Source: Planctomycetaceae bacterium
Lineage (GTDB): Bacteria; Planctomycetota; UBA1135; GCA-002686595
Assembly: GCA_013360535.1 (NCBI GenBank)
Contig: JABWBL010000166.1
Location: 1-7,295 of the forward strand
Direction: 5' to 3'
DNA length: 7,295 nucleotides
Shown here: piece by piece, positions 6,472-7,295 of the stretch
Layout: each line of letters begins with the position of its first letter
Position numbering within the stretch: position 1 is the first letter of the stretch
Program-made: the position numbers and the translations under genes
The notes under the pieces: model-generated
The model's input: only the letters and a program-made list of their open reading frames with translations
What the model was told of the DNA's origin: nothing
The model's database searches: none

Positions 6472-7295
6472 ATGATTGCGCTGTTCGTCTCGCTCGCGCT
6501 CGCCGTGTCTCAAGACGCTTCCGGTCCGCCCGGAGTCGCGCTCGTGCTCTCCGGCGGTGGTGCGCGCACCGTCGCCGCCGTGGGGGTGCTCGAGGAGCTC
6601 GAACGGCTGCACGTTCCGGTCGATTTCGTCGTCGGCTGCGAAGGCGGAGCGCTGATCGGCGGCCTGTACGCCGCGGGGCGCACGCCGGCCGAGGTCGCCC
6701 GACTCGTCGCGGGGGATGACTGGATCGACGCCATCGAAGGTCGCGAGGCGCGGCGCACGCTGAGCTGGCGGCGGCGCGTCGAGAGTCGCGATTTCCTGTT
6801 CGAGGTGCCCGTGACGCTGCGCGAGGGGAGCGTGGCGTTGCCCAAGGGGTTGCTGCGCACGCGCCGGCTGAACCTGCTCGTCGACAGCGAGAGCCTCGTG
6901 GCGCTCGGCGAGAGCGAGTTCGACGAGGAGCGCTTCTTCAAGCTGCTCAAGTCGCTCAAGGGCCGCTTCCTCATCACCTACGGCATCCGGGGCAAGTTCC
7001 CCGACCTGGTGAAGGGCTCGGACTTCTGGTCGAAGCGCATCCGCACCCGGCGCTCCATCGCGCACATGCGCGGCGTCGGCGGCAGCTCCGTGCTGACGCA
7101 GCTCCTGGTCGCGAACTACGAGCCGACCACCAAGGCGCTCGACGACGAGTTCGTCCTCGACGACTGGGACGGCGCACTTGACGAGGGTGACGACGACGTC
7201 GAGAAGGCGCAGCCGTTCGGCACGTTCGGCGGGTCGTTCCACTACGCCAAGCGGATCGTGCCGCTCATCCCGGCGCACAAGACCTACGTCGAGCC
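6472..7295 (+). CDS. patatin-like protein joined in frame to D12 DNA methyltransferase-like sequence, partial
   Basis: Open from ATG 6472 to the window edge (274 codons). Residues 1-13 (MIALFVSLALAVS) look like a short signal peptide with an AVS cleavage site. Residues 22-150 are patatin-like: VALVLSGGGARTVAAVGVLE carries the GGG oxyanion loop; GCEGG (55-59) stands where GxSxG is expected, with Glu57 in place of the nucleophile Ser; GGLYAAG and LPKGLLRTRRLNLLVDS are typical of bacterial patatins. The domain stops where families continue to 'LPIPFRAVAT' and the catalytic Asp, neither of which is present. From about residue 150 the protein changes to sequence resembling D12-class DNA adenine methyltransferases. 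No Shine-Dalgarno sequence precedes the ATG, and the gene is divergent from mqnC. The frame is certain; whether the join is natural is doubtful. The patatin part alone would be a lipid acyl hydrolase relative, probably inactive given Glu57. Confidence 0.75.
   Translation, partial: MIALFVSLALAVSQDASGPPGVALVLSGGGARTVAAVGVLEELERLHVPVDFVVGCEGGALIGGLYAAGRTPAEVARLVAGDDWIDAIEGREARRTLSWRRRVESRDFLFEVPVTLREGSVALPKGLLRTRRLNLLVDSESLVALGESEFDEERFFKLLKSLKGRFLITYGIRGKFPDLVKGSDFWSKRIRTRRSIAHMRGVGGSSVLTQLLVANYEPTTKALDDEFVLDDWDGALDEGDDDVEKAQPFGTFGGSFHYAKRIVPLIPAHKTYVE
6871..6930 (+). other. seam between patatin-like and methyltransferase-like sequence
   Basis: Up to about LLRTRRLNLLVDSES the protein reads as patatin; from EFDEERFFKLLKSLKGRFLI it reads as methyltransferase. 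Both families can plausibly have FDE at this point (patatins often read 'FDxLPIPF'), so TTCGACGAG at 6919-6927 could be a short shared sequence at the joint. By hand count, 19 of 148 codons before 6916 end in A or T, against 3 of 126 complete codons after it; the change may begin near 6841. Confidence 0.5.
6922..7295 (+). other. D12-class DNA adenine methyltransferase-like region, halves in unusual order
   Basis: Two recognisable parts. Residues about 151-218 resemble the C-terminal end of D12 methyltransferases: SLKGRFLITYG, then a basic stretch RIRTRR, MRGVGGS (199-205) and LLVANYEP (211-218). A very acidic linker (about 222-244) follows. Residues 248-275 resemble the N-terminal end of the same family: PFGTFGGSFHYAKRIVPLIP and HKTYVEP, which in D12 enzymes runs into the FxGxG SAM-binding motif just past the window. 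Ser replaces the usual Lys of GGK. The catalytic DPPY motif is not in the window. The order C-part then N-part means a circularly permuted enzyme or the junction of two tandem domains. Confidence 0.5.

Noticed and set aside
4138..6719. Long plus-strand open frames (up to about 500 codons) opposite mqnE and mqnC
   Set aside because: Their proteins are Arg/Val/Glu/His-rich shadows of the conserved minus-strand genes, a usual effect of very high GC.
6448..7278. Minus-strand 276-codon open frame opposite the patatin/methyltransferase gene
   Set aside because: It has no recognisable motifs and is antisense to two recognisable domains.

Overview
The window is GC-rich, compact bacterial DNA with strong G/C preference at third codon positions. 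It contains six genes or gene fragments that read as real protein. The best guess at the source is a high-GC planctomycete-like bacterium, probably a metagenomic contig. That guess rests on the futalosine menaquinone genes together with two tandem paralogues whose C-terminal pattern (DPF, LRTR, WS(I/V)G, DD) I associate with planctomycete proteins. No marker gene fixes the taxonomy.

Layout, left to right. 1-701 (minus): 5' portion of a gene running off the left edge, ending in what is visible of an HRDC domain. 833-1234 (plus): small four-helix membrane protein, divergent from the HRDC gene. 1245-2561 and 2666-3970 (minus): two paralogous, single-pass membrane-anchored proteins of unknown function. 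3973-5148 (minus): mqnE. 5145-6386 (minus): mqnC. 6472-7295 (plus): an open frame running off the right edge, divergent from mqnC. It starts as a secreted patatin-like protein and continues in frame as DNA adenine methyltransferase-like (D12 class) sequence.

The minus-strand genes mqnC, mqnE and the first paralogue are packed like an operon: mqnC and mqnE overlap in GTGA, and mqnE is followed after 2 nt by the next ATG. The second paralogue follows after about 100 nt with its own candidate promoter. MqnE and MqnC are two of the radical SAM steps of the futalosine route to menaquinone. The other pathway genes (mqnA, mqnB or mqnD) are not in the window. Nothing in the paralogues indicates a role in quinone synthesis.

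The most notable item is the right-hand open frame. A signal peptide and patatin core are cut off before the catalytic Asp region and joined in frame to a cytoplasmic type of domain, with a change in third-position composition near the seam. A chimeric assembly or a recombination joint explains this better than a functional secreted methyltransferase. The patatin part also has Glu where the nucleophile Ser is expected. I see no RNA genes, CRISPR arrays, insertion sequences or tRNAs. No gene-free stretch exceeds 131 bases.
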